From Mesorhizobium mediterraneum (GTDB lineage: Bacteria > Pseudomonadota > Alphaproteobacteria > Rhizobiales > Rhizobiaceae): a stretch of DNA of 64,000 bases. The notes under the pieces were generated by a model. The model did no database searches and had not been told where the DNA came from. It saw nothing but the letters and a program-made list of their open reading frames with translations. The position numbers and the translations under genes are program-made. The DNA lies in the NCBI RefSeq assembly GCF_002284565.1, contig NZ_NPKI01000026.1, positions 99,291-163,290 of the forward strand. The letters are read 5' to 3'. Shown in pieces: positions 51,375 to 60,784 of the stretch. Position 1 is the stretch's first letter. Every line of letters starts with the position of its first letter.

Positions 51375-52889
51375 ATGGCTGATCAGGCACTCGATGGCGC
51401 CGCATCACGGCCGCTGCTGTCGCTCCGCAACGTCAACATGACGTTCGGCGGCGTGAAGGCGCTGAAGAATGTCAGCTTTGAGGTGCTGCCGGGCGAGGTG
51501 CATTGCCTGGCCGGCGAGAACGGCTCCGGCAAGAGCACGCTGATCAAGGTCATTACAGGCGTGTACAGGCCCGAGGCGGGCGCCGTGATCGACTATGACG
51601 GCCAGAGCTACTCCCACATGTCGCCGGTAACGGCGCAGGCGGGCGGGATTCAGGTCATCTGGCAGGACCTCGCCCTGTTTCCCGAGATGACTGTCGCCGA
51701 GAACATCGCGTTCCAGACGGTCATCGCCCGCTGGCCGCGGCTGGTGAATTATGCCGAGATGCGCCGTGTCGCGACCAATGCCTTGCAACGTCTTGGTGTT
51801 ACCCTCGATGTCGATCTCGCACTTCACCATTTTCCCATCGCACAGCGGCAGATCGTAGCAATCGCACGCGCCCTCGTCGGCCAGGCGAAGCTCGTCTTCA
51901 TGGACGAGCCGACGGCGTCGCTCACTCAATCCGAAACCGACTATCTGCTGGATATCGTGCGCAATCTGTCGGCGTCGGGCGTCGCCGTTGTGTTCGTCAG
52001 CCATCGCTTGGCGGAGGTTCTTGAAATCTCCAGCCGCGTGACCGTGCTGCGCGACGGCGCGCTCGTTGGCGTCTATCCAACCAAAGGCCTGACCCAATCG
52101 CGCATCACCGAGCTGATGACAGGCAAGACCTTCGGCTATTCCGCCCTGCATCGGGATTTGGGCACGAGCCCGGTCATGCTTGAGGTTAAGGGGCTGTCGC
52201 GGCCCGGTGAATTCCAGGATGTATCCTTGACGGTTCGGCGCGGCGAGACACTCGGCATCACCGGGCTTCTCGGGGCAGGGCGCACCGAGCTCGCGCTGAC
52301 GCTGTTTGGCATGCGCAAGCCGAAGTCGGGCTCTGTCGTCCTGGATGGCAACCCCGTTCGCTTCGGTTCCAACCGTGACGCGATCGCCGCCGGCGTCGCC
52401 TATCTTTCGGAAGACCGGCTGTCGCTCGGTCTCATTCAGCCCCAGGCAATCGCCGATAACATGGTGGTCGCGTCGCTAGACAAGATCCTTTCGCGCGGTT
52501 TCATTTCGAGCGATCGCAAGCGATCTCTGGTCAATCGCTGGATAAGGGATCTCGGCGTCAAGATCGGAAAGCAGGACGACGCGATCTCGACCCTGTCTGG
52601 GGGAAATCAGCAACGTGTCGCCATCGCAAAATGGCTGGCGACCGATCCGAAACTGCTTATCCTCGACGCACCGACAGTCGGCGTCGATGTCGGCGCGCGC
52701 GCCGGCATTTTCGACATCGTTTCCAAGCTGGCGGACAGCGGCCTGGCTATTATCCTGATCTCGGATGAGGTCCCTGAAGTCTATTTCAACGCGGACCGTG
52801 TGCTGCACATGGCTCAGGGGCGCATTGTCGGCGAATATGCACCGTGCGCTACGACCCTCCAGGCGATCGAGGAGGCGGTCTATGCGTAG
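51375..52889 (+). CDS. Sugar ABC transporter double ATPase (RbsA/MglA type)
   Basis: 504 residues with two ABC domains. Domain 1: Walker A GENGSGKST and MDEPTASLTQSE; its signature region is reduced to FPIAQRQIVAIARAL. Domain 2: degenerate Walker A GLLGAGRTE, as usual in this class, canonical LSGGNQQRVAIAKWL, but Walker B reads LILDAPTVGVDVGAR, with Ala where Glu is common. Energises the two-permease sugar importer. Overlaps the next gene by 8 bp. Confidence 0.9.
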   Translation: MADQALDGAASRPLLSLRNVNMTFGGVKALKNVSFEVLPGEVHCLAGENGSGKSTLIKVITGVYRPEAGAVIDYDGQSYSHMSPVTAQAGGIQVIWQDLALFPEMTVAENIAFQTVIARWPRLVNYAEMRRVATNALQRLGVTLDVDLALHHFPIAQRQIVAIARALVGQAKLVFMDEPTASLTQSETDYLLDIVRNLSASGVAVVFVSHRLAEVLEISSRVTVLRDGALVGVYPTKGLTQSRITELMTGKTFGYSALHRDLGTSPVMLEVKGLSRPGEFQDVSLTVRRGETLGITGLLGAGRTELALTLFGMRKPKSGSVVLDGNPVRFGSNRDAIAAGVAYLSEDRLSLGLIQPQAIADNMVVASLDKILSRGFISSDRKRSLVNRWIRDLGVKIGKQDDAISTLSGGNQQRVAIAKWLATDPKLLILDAPTVGVDVGARAGIFDIVSKLADSGLAIILISDEVPEVYFNADRVLHMAQGRIVGEYAPCATTLQAIEEAVYA

Positions 52890-53883
52890 GTTTGTCCGCT
52901 CCCACGCAACGGAACTGGCTCTGCTCGCCGTGATCGCAGTCATCTGCGTCTTCCTCTCGTTTGCGACAGACCGGTTCTTCACCCTCGGCAACGCGTTTGA
53001 CCTTCTCAACACCAGCTCGGTTAACATCATCTTCGCTGTCGGCCTGCTCGTTGTGCTGATTGCCGGCGGCATTGACATCTCCTTCGCGGTTGCTGCCTCC
53101 GTTGTGCAATATCTGACGGCGACTGTCCTCGGTTGGGTCGGCGGCGGGAATTGGATTGTCGGCCTCATCATCGCTGGCGCTTTGGGCGTCGCGTTGGGCT
53201 GCATCAATGCCTTCTTGATCCACGGGTTCAGGATCATCTCGATCGTCGCCACGATTTCGACCTTCAACATTTTCTTCGGCTTGCTGATGTTCTTCACAGG
53301 TGGCGTGTCGATCTACAATCTGCCGGACTGGCTCACCACCCGCGTCGTGCTGTTCGAGCGAGAGATGGCTGACGGGACCTGGGCGGAGATCACCCTACCT
53401 GTGCTCATTATGGCCATATGCGTGTTCGCTACCTGGGCGTTGATCACGCGCACCACCACTGGTCGCCAGCTCTACGCATTTGGCGACAATCCGGAGGGCG
53501 CGCGCCGCTTCGGCATCAATATCGGTGCCATGCAATTTATCGCCTTCGGCTGGCTTGGCATGATGGCGGGCATCGCCGGTCTCGTCCAAGGGCATTACGC
53601 GCAGGAAGTCGTGCCGAACGCCCTTTATGGGCGCGAACTCGACGTCCTGGCAGCGGCAGTCCTTGGCGGTGCGCGGCTCGGCGGCGGCAAAGGCAGCGTG
53701 CTTGGCTGCATTCTGGGCGTTCTGTTGGTCTCGATCACCCAGAACGGACTCAATTTGATGGGTGTGTCGCCTTTCGCGTTCAAGATGATCGTCGGCGCCA
53801 TCATTCTTGCCGCCATCACCCTGTCGAACACCAGCATCGAACGCCTGCTGCCGTTCCTGAAAAGCCGACGGGTGCCTTCATGA
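52882..53883 (+). CDS. Sugar ABC transporter permease 1 (RbsC type)
   Basis: 333 residues with about ten helices. Start MRRFVRSHATELALLAVIAV lies inside the ATPase gene end. Family blocks: LVVLIAGGIDISFAVAASVV near residue 55, and AFGDNPEGARRFGINIGAMQ followed by LGGARLGGGKGSVLGCILGV. It forms a heterodimer with the next permease. Its stop overlaps the next ATG by 4 bp. Confidence 0.9.
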   Translation: MRRFVRSHATELALLAVIAVICVFLSFATDRFFTLGNAFDLLNTSSVNIIFAVGLLVVLIAGGIDISFAVAASVVQYLTATVLGWVGGGNWIVGLIIAGALGVALGCINAFLIHGFRIISIVATISTFNIFFGLLMFFTGGVSIYNLPDWLTTRVVLFEREMADGTWAEITLPVLIMAICVFATWALITRTTTGRQLYAFGDNPEGARRFGINIGAMQFIAFGWLGMMAGIAGLVQGHYAQEVVPNALYGRELDVLAAAVLGGARLGGGKGSVLGCILGVLLVSITQNGLNLMGVSPFAFKMIVGAIILAAITLSNTSIERLLPFLKSRRVPS

Positions 53884-54875
53884 CGGTTTTGATTGACCGC
53901 GCCCGCAATGCGCTTGGCCCCGAACTGGCAGGTCCGCTTGCCGCGTTCGCGGTGGTCATGGTCGTGTTCGGCATTGCCGCGCCGAACTTCCTTTCCCGCG
54001 CCACCTTTGGATCCGTCGCCTTCCAGCTGCCGGAGCTCGGCCTCCTCACACTCGCTATGCTGCTGCCGATCCTGACCGGCGGCCTGAACCTGGCCATCAC
54101 CTTCACGGCCAACATGGCCGGCCTGACGCTGGCTTGGGTACTGCAAAGCCAGGGAGGCGTCGACGCGGGCATCGGCGCCTTTGTCCTTGGCTCGGTCCTT
54201 GCCGTCGCGGTCGGAGCACTGAGTGGGCTGATCATGGGGCTCGTCATCGCCTACACCAAGGCTCACCCGATCCTGGTCTCGCTGTCGATGATGATCTTCC
54301 TGCGCGGTCTCGGCGAATTCCTGACGCGGGGCGGCGACGTGTCCGGCATTCCCGGGTTCCTGGCGCGGATCGGCTATAGTTCGATTTTTGGCATTCCGGT
54401 GCCGTTGCTCATCTTCATCGCTAGCGTGCTGATCTGGCACATCCTGCTGACACGCATGAAGCTAGGCTTCAACACCTACATGATCGGCTCCAACATCGAA
54501 GCCACGCGCTATTCCGGTATCAATACGCGCAAGGTACAGGTTCTCGTCTACACACTGTCCGGCGCGATGTGCGCGGTCGCCGGTATCATCATGCTGGCGC
54601 GCTTCAATTCGGTGCGTGTCGGCCACGGCGAGTCTTACTTGCTGATCACCGTGCTTGCCTGCTTTCTTGGCGGGGTCAATCCGTTCGGCGGCTTCGGTCG
54701 GGTGATCCCGGTCTTCGTTGCGCTGGTCGTGCTCCAGCTTCTGTCCTCGGGGCTCAATCTGATGGGCGCAAACCAGCATCTTGCGACGGCGGTCTGGGGC
54801 ATTTTGATGATCACGGTTATGATCCTGCGCTGGCTTGCCGGGCGTCTCAAATTCCTAAACACAAACAGAGGGTGA
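53880..54875 (+). CDS. Sugar ABC transporter permease 2 (RbsC type)
   Basis: 331 residues, translationally coupled (ATGA) to permease 1. Blocks: LLPILTGGLNLAITFTANMA, MIGSNIEATRYSGINTRKVQ and LACFLGGVNPFGGFGRVIPV. Two different permeases in one operon indicate a heterodimeric channel, as in RhaP/RhaQ and LsrC/LsrD systems. Confidence 0.9.
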   Translation: MTVLIDRARNALGPELAGPLAAFAVVMVVFGIAAPNFLSRATFGSVAFQLPELGLLTLAMLLPILTGGLNLAITFTANMAGLTLAWVLQSQGGVDAGIGAFVLGSVLAVAVGALSGLIMGLVIAYTKAHPILVSLSMMIFLRGLGEFLTRGGDVSGIPGFLARIGYSSIFGIPVPLLIFIASVLIWHILLTRMKLGFNTYMIGSNIEATRYSGINTRKVQVLVYTLSGAMCAVAGIIMLARFNSVRVGHGESYLLITVLACFLGGVNPFGGFGRVIPVFVALVVLQLLSSGLNLMGANQHLATAVWGILMITVMILRWLAGRLKFLNTNRG

Positions 54876-54880
54876 GTTAG

Positions 54881-55729
54881 ATGCATGGTTTTGGGGTCCA
54901 CACCTCGATGTGGACGATGAACTGGGACCGGGCCGGCGCGGAGAAGGCGATCGCGGCTTCCGTCAAATACGGGATGGACTTTATCGAGATCGCGCTTCTG
55001 AACGCGCCGGCGGTCGATGCCGCGCATACGCGCGCCTTGCTCGAACAGCACAATCTTCCTGCCGTTTGCTCGCTTGGCCTGCCGGAGCACGCCTGGGCCT
55101 CGGTGCGGCCAGATGCTGCCATCGAACATCTCGAAGTGGCGATCGACAAGACCGCCGAGATGGGCGCGCTGGCGCTTTCCGGCGTGATTTTCGGCGGTAT
55201 CGGCGAACGCACCGGCCTGCCACCGACCGAGAAGGAATACGACAATATTGCGCATGTGCTGACCGTCGCCGCCAAGCACGCCAAGAAGCGCGGCATAGAG
55301 CTCGGAATCGAGGCGGTGAACCGCTATGAGAACCATTTGATCAACACCGGCGCGCAGGCCGTCTGGATGGTAGAGAAGGTCGGGGCCGACAACATCTTTG
55401 TTCATCTCGACACCTACCACATGAACATCGAGGAGAAGGGGGCCGCCAATGGCATTCTGGCCGCACGCGACTATCTGAAGTACATCCACTTGTCTGAGAG
55501 CGATCGCGGCACACCAGGTACCGGCAACTGCTCCTGGGACGAGATCTACGCGACGCTGGCGGCGATCGGCTTCAAGGGCGGACTTGCCATGGAAAGCTTC
55601 ATCAACATGCCGCCGGAAGTCTCCTACGGTCTCTCAGTCTGGCGGCCAGTCGCGAAGGACGAGGCCGAAGTGATGGGCAATGGCTTGCCGTTCCTGCGCA
55701 ACAAGGCTCGCCAATACGGTCTGATCTGA
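54881..55729 (+). CDS. Ketose 3-epimerase (D-tagatose/D-psicose 3-epimerase family)
   Basis: 282-residue AP-endonuclease-2-type TIM barrel. The metal/catalytic quartet is complete: Glu144 (GIEAVNRYE), Asp177 (HLDTYHMNIEE), His203 (YIHLSESDRGTPGTG) and Glu238 (AMESFI). This is the pattern of DTE/DPE enzymes that invert C3 of free ketoses. It begins 5 bp after permease 2 and precedes the kinase by 4 bp. It probably converts the imported ketose to the stereoisomer recognised by the kinase and aldolase. Confidence 0.85.
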   Translation: MHGFGVHTSMWTMNWDRAGAEKAIAASVKYGMDFIEIALLNAPAVDAAHTRALLEQHNLPAVCSLGLPEHAWASVRPDAAIEHLEVAIDKTAEMGALALSGVIFGGIGERTGLPPTEKEYDNIAHVLTVAAKHAKKRGIELGIEAVNRYENHLINTGAQAVWMVEKVGADNIFVHLDTYHMNIEEKGAANGILAARDYLKYIHLSESDRGTPGTGNCSWDEIYATLAAIGFKGGLAMESFINMPPEVSYGLSVWRPVAKDEAEVMGNGLPFLRNKARQYGLI

Positions 55730-55733
55730 AACC

Positions 55734-57188
55734 ATGGGTGACAGGCAGAAGGTGGACGGCGCAAGGATCGCCGTCCTCGATGTCGGCAAGACCAATATAA
55801 AGCTCTCCGCGATGACGTTCGACGGCATGCTCGCGGAGAGCCTCTGCGTCCGCAACGAAGTGCGGCCCGGTCCACCTTGGCGGCACCACGATCTCAATGG
55901 CATTAGCGACTGGCTGTTCGGCTCGCTCGCCACTTTGTGCCGTCGTCATCCGTTGGAAAAAATGGTCGGCACCGGACATGGCTCCGCGGGGGTTCTGGTG
56001 AACGCAGATCCCGACGACACTTCCGCCCTGCCGATGATTAACTACGAGCAGGACCTGCCGCCTGCAATTCGCGATGGCTACGCGCCCCTTTCGGGCGATT
56101 TCTTCGATCGCAGCAGCTCGATCATGCTGAAGGCCGCCCACCAGGCGCGCCAGCTGTACTGGATGCAGCAGGTTGATCCGGAGCGCGTCGCTCAAGCTCG
56201 TTGGTACTTGGGCTTGCCCCAATATTGGGCCTGGCGGCTGTCAGGCGTGCCATCGGCCGAAACGACGGTTCTTTCGGCGCAATCACATCTATGGAACAAC
56301 GTGCGCAAGGAGTGGTCGCCCATTGTGGCGGGGCAGGGCTGGAAGCGCCTCATGCCACCATTCCATCCGGCCTGGGAGACGTTGGGGCCAATCCGGCAGG
56401 ATCTAGCGCGCCGGCACGGCATATCGGAAAAGCTGTCTGTTCTGACCGGCGGCCACGACAGCAGCCTGAACCTCTACCGCTATCAGGCGGCAGGCATGCG
56501 CGACGCCTGCGTGATCTCTACCGGAACCTGGATTGTCGGAATGTGCGCCGCGACACCTCTCGACCAACTCGATGAAAATCGCGGAATGGTGCTGAACAGC
56601 GACGTGACAGGACGCCCGGTTGGCGGTGTTTTGACCATGGGCGGACGAGAGTTCAGTCATGTGGCAGGGCAGGGGCAAGAAGGAAATGCGGCCGACGCCG
56701 CGCTGGTCAGTTCGTTGATTGGGCGAGGCACCTTCGCATTGCCGTCGTTCGGCGACGATGACGGACTGTTTCCCGGCAGCGCTGGGCGCGGCCGGTTTGA
56801 AGGGCCGCCTGCAGAAACCCCTGAGGAGCGCAAGGCGCTCGCGGTGCTCTATGCCGCGCTGCTGACAGCGGAATGTATCGATGCGCTGAAGGAAAACGGG
56901 TTGGTTGCATTGGATGGCACCTTCCTGCGGGACCCGCTCTACGCCACGCTAGTTGCCGCGCTGCGGCCAAACGCCGAAACGGTTTACAACCTTGACTCCT
57001 ACGGCACCGCTTCGGGTGCGGCATTACTTGGCGAACATGAAGCCCGTGACACGCCGGCTCCGATCGCGCTCAGCCTGCCGGCCGCCTTTGCCGGCGATCG
57101 TGCGGCGCTCGCGGCCTATGCGCAGCGGTGGCGCGAACTGGCAAACAGACACATTCTTCCGAGACAAGACAGAAGGACTGACCGATGA
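55734..57188 (+). CDS. FGGY-family carbohydrate kinase (fuculokinase/rhamnulokinase-like)
   Basis: 484 residues. N-terminal nucleotide-binding strand VAVLDVGKTN-type motif (AVLDVGKTNIKLSAMTFDGM), a phosphate-2-like LTGGHDSSLNLYRYQAAGMR region near residue 240 with the presumed catalytic Asp, the VISTGTWIVGMC strand, and a C-terminal adenosine-binding SYGTASGAALLGEHEA region. It phosphorylates a ketose, most likely at C1 given the aldolase that follows. Its stop overlaps the aldolase ATG by 4 bp. Confidence 0.87.
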   Translation: MGDRQKVDGARIAVLDVGKTNIKLSAMTFDGMLAESLCVRNEVRPGPPWRHHDLNGISDWLFGSLATLCRRHPLEKMVGTGHGSAGVLVNADPDDTSALPMINYEQDLPPAIRDGYAPLSGDFFDRSSSIMLKAAHQARQLYWMQQVDPERVAQARWYLGLPQYWAWRLSGVPSAETTVLSAQSHLWNNVRKEWSPIVAGQGWKRLMPPFHPAWETLGPIRQDLARRHGISEKLSVLTGGHDSSLNLYRYQAAGMRDACVISTGTWIVGMCAATPLDQLDENRGMVLNSDVTGRPVGGVLTMGGREFSHVAGQGQEGNAADAALVSSLIGRGTFALPSFGDDDGLFPGSAGRGRFEGPPAETPEERKALAVLYAALLTAECIDALKENGLVALDGTFLRDPLYATLVAALRPNAETVYNLDSYGTASGAALLGEHEARDTPAPIALSLPAAFAGDRAALAAYAQRWRELANRHILPRQDRRTDR

Positions 57189-57877
57189 CTGATGACAGCG
57201 CTCTGCGCCGCGAGATGGTGGATGTTTGCCGCCGGATGAACTCCAGCGGTATCAACCAGGGCAATGCCGGCAACCTGTCGGTGCGCTCCAGCGACGGTTT
57301 CCTGATCACGCCCTCATCGCTACCCTACGAAACGATGACGCCCGAAGACATCGTCGAGATGGGCTTTGACGGCACCTATGTCGGCCGACGACCCTCCTCG
57401 GAGTGGCGCTTCCACCGTGACATCTTGAGGGAGCGGCAGGAGATCAACGTCGTGCTGCATTGCCACTCGCTCTATGCCACGACGCTGGCCTGCCATCATA
57501 AGACGATCCCGAGCTTCCACTATATGACAGGAGTGGCGGGCGGTACGACCATCCGCTGCGCGGGCTACGCAACCTTTGGCACGCAGGCCTTGTCCGACAA
57601 TGCCTTGGTTGCTCTCAAGGATCGCCTCGCTTGCCTGCTCGGCCAGCACGGTCAGATTTCGCTCGGCAAGACCATGGAAGCCGCGTTGTGGCTGGCGAAC
57701 GAGGTCGAAACCCTGTCGCGCATGTATGTCCAGGCGCTTACCCTTGGCGAGCCGCCGGTCCTTTCCGACGAAGAGATGGCGCGGGTGATCGAGCAGATGA
57801 AGAAGATGAGCTATGGCCAAGCGCCGGATCCGGAAGGAACGAACGATTTGGCGCGGCCGCGCGGTGCTGCGGCCTAG
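57185..57877 (+). CDS. fucA: Class II aldolase, L-fuculose-1-phosphate aldolase type
   Basis: 230 residues. The catalytic and zinc residues fall exactly at FucA numbering: Glu73 (PSSEWRFH), His92 and His94 (HCHSLYAT) and His155 (GQHGQISLG). GNAGNLSVRSSDGFLITPSS and HYMTGVAGGTTIRCAGYATF are also typical. It cleaves a ketose-1-phosphate to dihydroxyacetone phosphate and an aldehyde. Last gene of the sugar operon. Actual sugar stereochemistry cannot be read from sequence. Confidence 0.88.
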   Translation: MTDDSALRREMVDVCRRMNSSGINQGNAGNLSVRSSDGFLITPSSLPYETMTPEDIVEMGFDGTYVGRRPSSEWRFHRDILRERQEINVVLHCHSLYATTLACHHKTIPSFHYMTGVAGGTTIRCAGYATFGTQALSDNALVALKDRLACLLGQHGQISLGKTMEAALWLANEVETLSRMYVQALTLGEPPVLSDEEMARVIEQMKKMSYGQAPDPEGTNDLARPRGAAA

Positions 57878-58026
57878 CACGGCTTTGGCAGATTTTTAGT
57901 GAGGCCGCGTGGGCAGCGGACTGGCGGCGGCTGTGCGAGGCTGAGGGATCGCCTGCCAATCGTTCTCGCTTTATCCCAATCGCCGCCTTGAGCTCGACTG
58001 TGGCAGGTGAAGACTGAATGTCGCCC

Positions 58027-58500
58027 TTATGACAAACGTTGAATCAAATCGTTCAGCAAGAGCAGCGACGCCCCGGCGAACACAGCCGCAGCCGCGTCGT
58101 CCAGCATGATGCCGAGACCACCCCTTACCTTGTCATGCATGACGCGGATGGGCCAGGGTTTGACGACATCGAAAAACCGGAATGCAAGGAAACCTGCTGC
58201 CCACCAGACCGGGTCGAGCGGCAGCATGGAAAGTGTTGCGGCGGTACCGAAGGTCTCGTCAATGACGACGATCTGCGGATCCTCCGTTCCGGTACGGGAG
58301 ACGACATGCGACGACGCCCATACTCCCACGGCGAATACGGCCATGTAGGCAACCACGACCAGCCAAGGCGATGCAGGTATCAGGATCGCGGCAAGAACCA
58401 CTCCAACAGCCGCGCCGCCCGTGCCCGGCCATAACGGGGATAATCCTGCGCCGGCCGAGGTCGCGAGCAGGTAAGCGAACTTAGGCAGAAATTTACGCAT
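58027..58500 (-). CDS. pgpA: Phosphatidylglycerophosphatase A
   Basis: 157-residue membrane phosphatase that makes phosphatidylglycerol from its phosphate. Motifs: GAGLSPLWPGTGGAAVGVVL near the N-terminus, EDPQIVVIDETFGTAATLSM, and FRFFDVVKPWPIRVMHDKVR followed by GGLGIMLDDAAAAVFAG. Several helices. It is divergent from a CDP-alcohol phosphotransferase gene, suggesting both belong to phospholipid head-group synthesis. Confidence 0.9.
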   Translation of the reverse strand: MRKFLPKFAYLLATSAGAGLSPLWPGTGGAAVGVVLAAILIPASPWLVVVAYMAVFAVGVWASSHVVSRTGTEDPQIVVIDETFGTAATLSMLPLDPVWWAAGFLAFRFFDVVKPWPIRVMHDKVRGGLGIMLDDAAAAVFAGASLLLLNDLIQRLS

Positions 58501-58790
58501 CGAGTTTCGGGCGGCTTCCCCGTGAATTGTAAATAGGCATTATATTCACATCTTTCCGATTACTGCCGCTAAACCGCCGGTCGATTTGCGACGGCGGACA
58601 CAAGGGGCATTGCAGAAACTTCGAAACAACATCGGATGTTATCGCAGCGACCGGAGCTTTTGTGTTTCGCCGTCGGCTTGACAGTTCTCTGACTGCCTCA
58701 ATCCATGGGCGCATTCGCCAAGACTTGAGCCGGGGAAGAGCCTGATCCGGTCTCGACCGCGCTGACCACCTCGATCTGCGCCGACGGGCT

Positions 58791-58815
58791 GGAACGAACC
58801 CACAATTTGCCGGTT
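58791..58815 (+). promoter_or_regulatory. EcfG-like promoter of the CDP-alcohol phosphotransferase
   Basis: GGAAC (58791-58795), 16 bases, GGTT (58812-58815): GGAAC-N18-TT, 41 bp before the ATG at 58856. The remaining 290 bp of this divergent gap include an AT-rich patch near 58525-58560 that could hold the leftward pgpA promoter; no gene is supported. Confidence 0.5.
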
Positions 58816-58855
58816 AAACTTCGCAAAGCGACATCATCAGAGGAGCCAAGTCATC

Positions 58856-59482
58856 ATGATCGCCGGCCTCATGAAACGTCGTATCGACCCGCTATGGGAG
58901 CACGCCGCTTCCCCGCTGATCGGGATCGGCATGACCCCGAACCAGGTTACATCAGGCGGGCTGGTGCTCGTCGCCCTGTCGTGCGCCGCTTATGTGTACC
59001 ACCAGTCAACCCTTGCCTTTGGCCTTTGCCTCGCGTTGGCGTTTACCTTCGACGCGCTGGACGGCGCGGTTGCCCGTCGGAGACATATGAGCACCAAGGC
59101 CGGTGGTTATTTCGACGCGATGGCCGACCGGTATCAGGAACTTGCCGTGTTTGCGGCAATAGGCTGGGTCGCCGATCTGTGGGCGATCGCAATGATCGCG
59201 TTCGCCGGCGGAATCCTCACCAGCTACGCCAAGGCGCGGACGGCGATCGAAATCCCCATAGAAAATCAGGCGTGGCCGGACTTCTTCGAACGGATGGAGC
59301 GCCTGGTGTTCATTTGCGTGCTATTGGTCGCCGACGGAATCGCGATCGCCACGGGCGCCACTTCGCCCTGGATTCTCACGGGCGGGTTCGCGCTTTACGC
59401 ACTGCTGGCAAACGCCACAGCGCTGCAACGGACCAATCGCGCATTTGCGATGCTCAAACGAGCGGACGCGAAGCAGCCATGA
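58856..59482 (+). CDS. CDP-alcohol phosphatidyltransferase family protein
   Basis: 208 residues with about five helices. The family signature is perfect: DALDGAVARRRHMSTKAGGY followed by FDAMADR gives D-x2-DG-x2-AR-x8-G-x3-D-x3-D near residues 66-91. It transfers a phosphatidyl group from CDP-diacylglycerol to an alcohol such as glycerol-phosphate or inositol-phosphate. The acceptor is unknown. A gagg site lies about ten bases upstream of ATG. Confidence 0.88.
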   Translation: MIAGLMKRRIDPLWEHAASPLIGIGMTPNQVTSGGLVLVALSCAAYVYHQSTLAFGLCLALAFTFDALDGAVARRRHMSTKAGGYFDAMADRYQELAVFAAIGWVADLWAIAMIAFAGGILTSYAKARTAIEIPIENQAWPDFFERMERLVFICVLLVADGIAIATGATSPWILTGGFALYALLANATALQRTNRAFAMLKRADAKQP

Positions 59483-59728
59483 GACGGTGAAATCCATAAC
59501 GCAAGCATCGATGACGGCAGCCTCACCTGGGAGACCCGTCTGGTCGATCTGCTCCCACGTTTCCAAAGCGCGCCCTGGCCCAGAAAAGGCGGTCATGACA
59601 ACGGTCTGGCCGGTGGAAAACGTGAGGCGCTGGCACGGGCGCAGTCGGGTTAAAAACGATCCACGCGCGACCTGCGTCCTCTGGCATAGCGAAGTTGCTG
59701 ACCCTGTGGGCCGATGTCCGCACCCTCG

Positions 59729-60403
59729 TTAGACCGTTTCGAGCCGGCTGAACCGAACCGGGATGAGTTTGCGGGTCTTCAGTTGCCCTACCGAATCCTT
59801 GTCGATGACCGTCAGCAACTGCCCTTGTTCGGGCCCCACAGGCATAACCAGGCGGCCCCCCGGCTTGAGTTGCTCAAGCAAAGCCGACGGCGCCCGCCCA
59901 GCCGCCACGGTGACTAGGATCTTGTCGAACGGGGCGTGCTCGGGCCAGCCGCGAGACCCGTCTCCGACACGAATGCTGATATTGGATAGACCGAGGCCCT
60001 GCAGGAGAGCCTCGGCATGGCTCGCGAACTCCTCAATGATTTCGACGCTCCAAACGTGCCCGGCGAGTTCCGCGAGGATTGCGGTTTGGTAGCCCAGGCC
60101 AGTGCCGATCTCGAGCACCGCCTCGTGCGGTTGAAGAGCAAGGAGATCGGTCATGAGAGCGACGATGAACGGCTGCGAGACGGTTTTGTCGAAGCCGATC
60201 GGCAGTGGCATGTCCTGATAAGCATAAGCAGCGACTGAGCTTGGCACGAAGAGATGGCGCGGCACACGCTGCATCGCTGCCATCACCCGTTCATCGAGCG
60301 CCGCCTTGCCGAGTTCGTCGCTTGCAAGGTCGGTATGGATCGCAATCATCTCAACCATGTGTCGGCGTAAAACTGCGAGATGTTGTTCGTTCATTGGCTT
60401 CAT
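59729..60403 (-). CDS. pcm: Protein-L-isoaspartate O-methyltransferase
   Basis: 224 residues. SAM-dependent methyltransferase that starts repair of isoaspartyl residues in aged proteins. Motif I is VLEIGTGLGYQTAILAELAG; the PCMT substrate region DMPLPIGFDKTVSQPFIVAL precedes it, and the post-I acidic segment is VWSVEIIEEFA. The start could be MKPMNEQHL at 60403 or the second Met three codons on. It is a stress-survival function in keeping with other genes here. Confidence 0.9.
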   Translation of the reverse strand: MKPMNEQHLAVLRRHMVEMIAIHTDLASDELGKAALDERVMAAMQRVPRHLFVPSSVAAYAYQDMPLPIGFDKTVSQPFIVALMTDLLALQPHEAVLEIGTGLGYQTAILAELAGHVWSVEIIEEFASHAEALLQGLGLSNISIRVGDGSRGWPEHAPFDKILVTVAAGRAPSALLEQLKPGGRLVMPVGPEQGQLLTVIDKDSVGQLKTRKLIPVRFSRLETV

Positions 60404-60784
60404 GACGGTGGGGCTTTCCTCAACCAGCTTGCTGCCAAATAGGCTTATATCCTGTTCGTCACAGCAATGCCCGTCATGGTTTCCAGTTGCGGGTGGCCAC
60501 CGCGACCGGAGGCAATTTTAGCGTTGCGTCTGGTATATACCGGCGGCAGCCCTGGAGATCCGGTGCCATGTCACCATAACGGTATGTCCTAGCTCGCGGT
60601 GATCGAACGACGAACGGCTGAATTGCCGCATGCGTGGGCAGCCGGCGATCTCGATCGGGACGTCGTCGTTGTAGTAGTGGACGCCGGTTTCACCGAGCGA
60701 TGCTGCGACTGCTGCATGGCTTCGGGCAGCGGAATGCCACGACGGGCGTTCCCACAACGTCGAGCCAAAGCCCCGGGGATGCCG
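60404..60784. other. Gap without a supported gene
   Basis: 381 bp between the Pcm gene and the end of the alpha/beta hydrolase gene. A leftward frame near 60518-60620 reads SSFDHRELGHTVMVTWHRIS and looks slightly protein-like, perhaps a coding relic, but lacks a start and family match. Confidence 0.45.
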
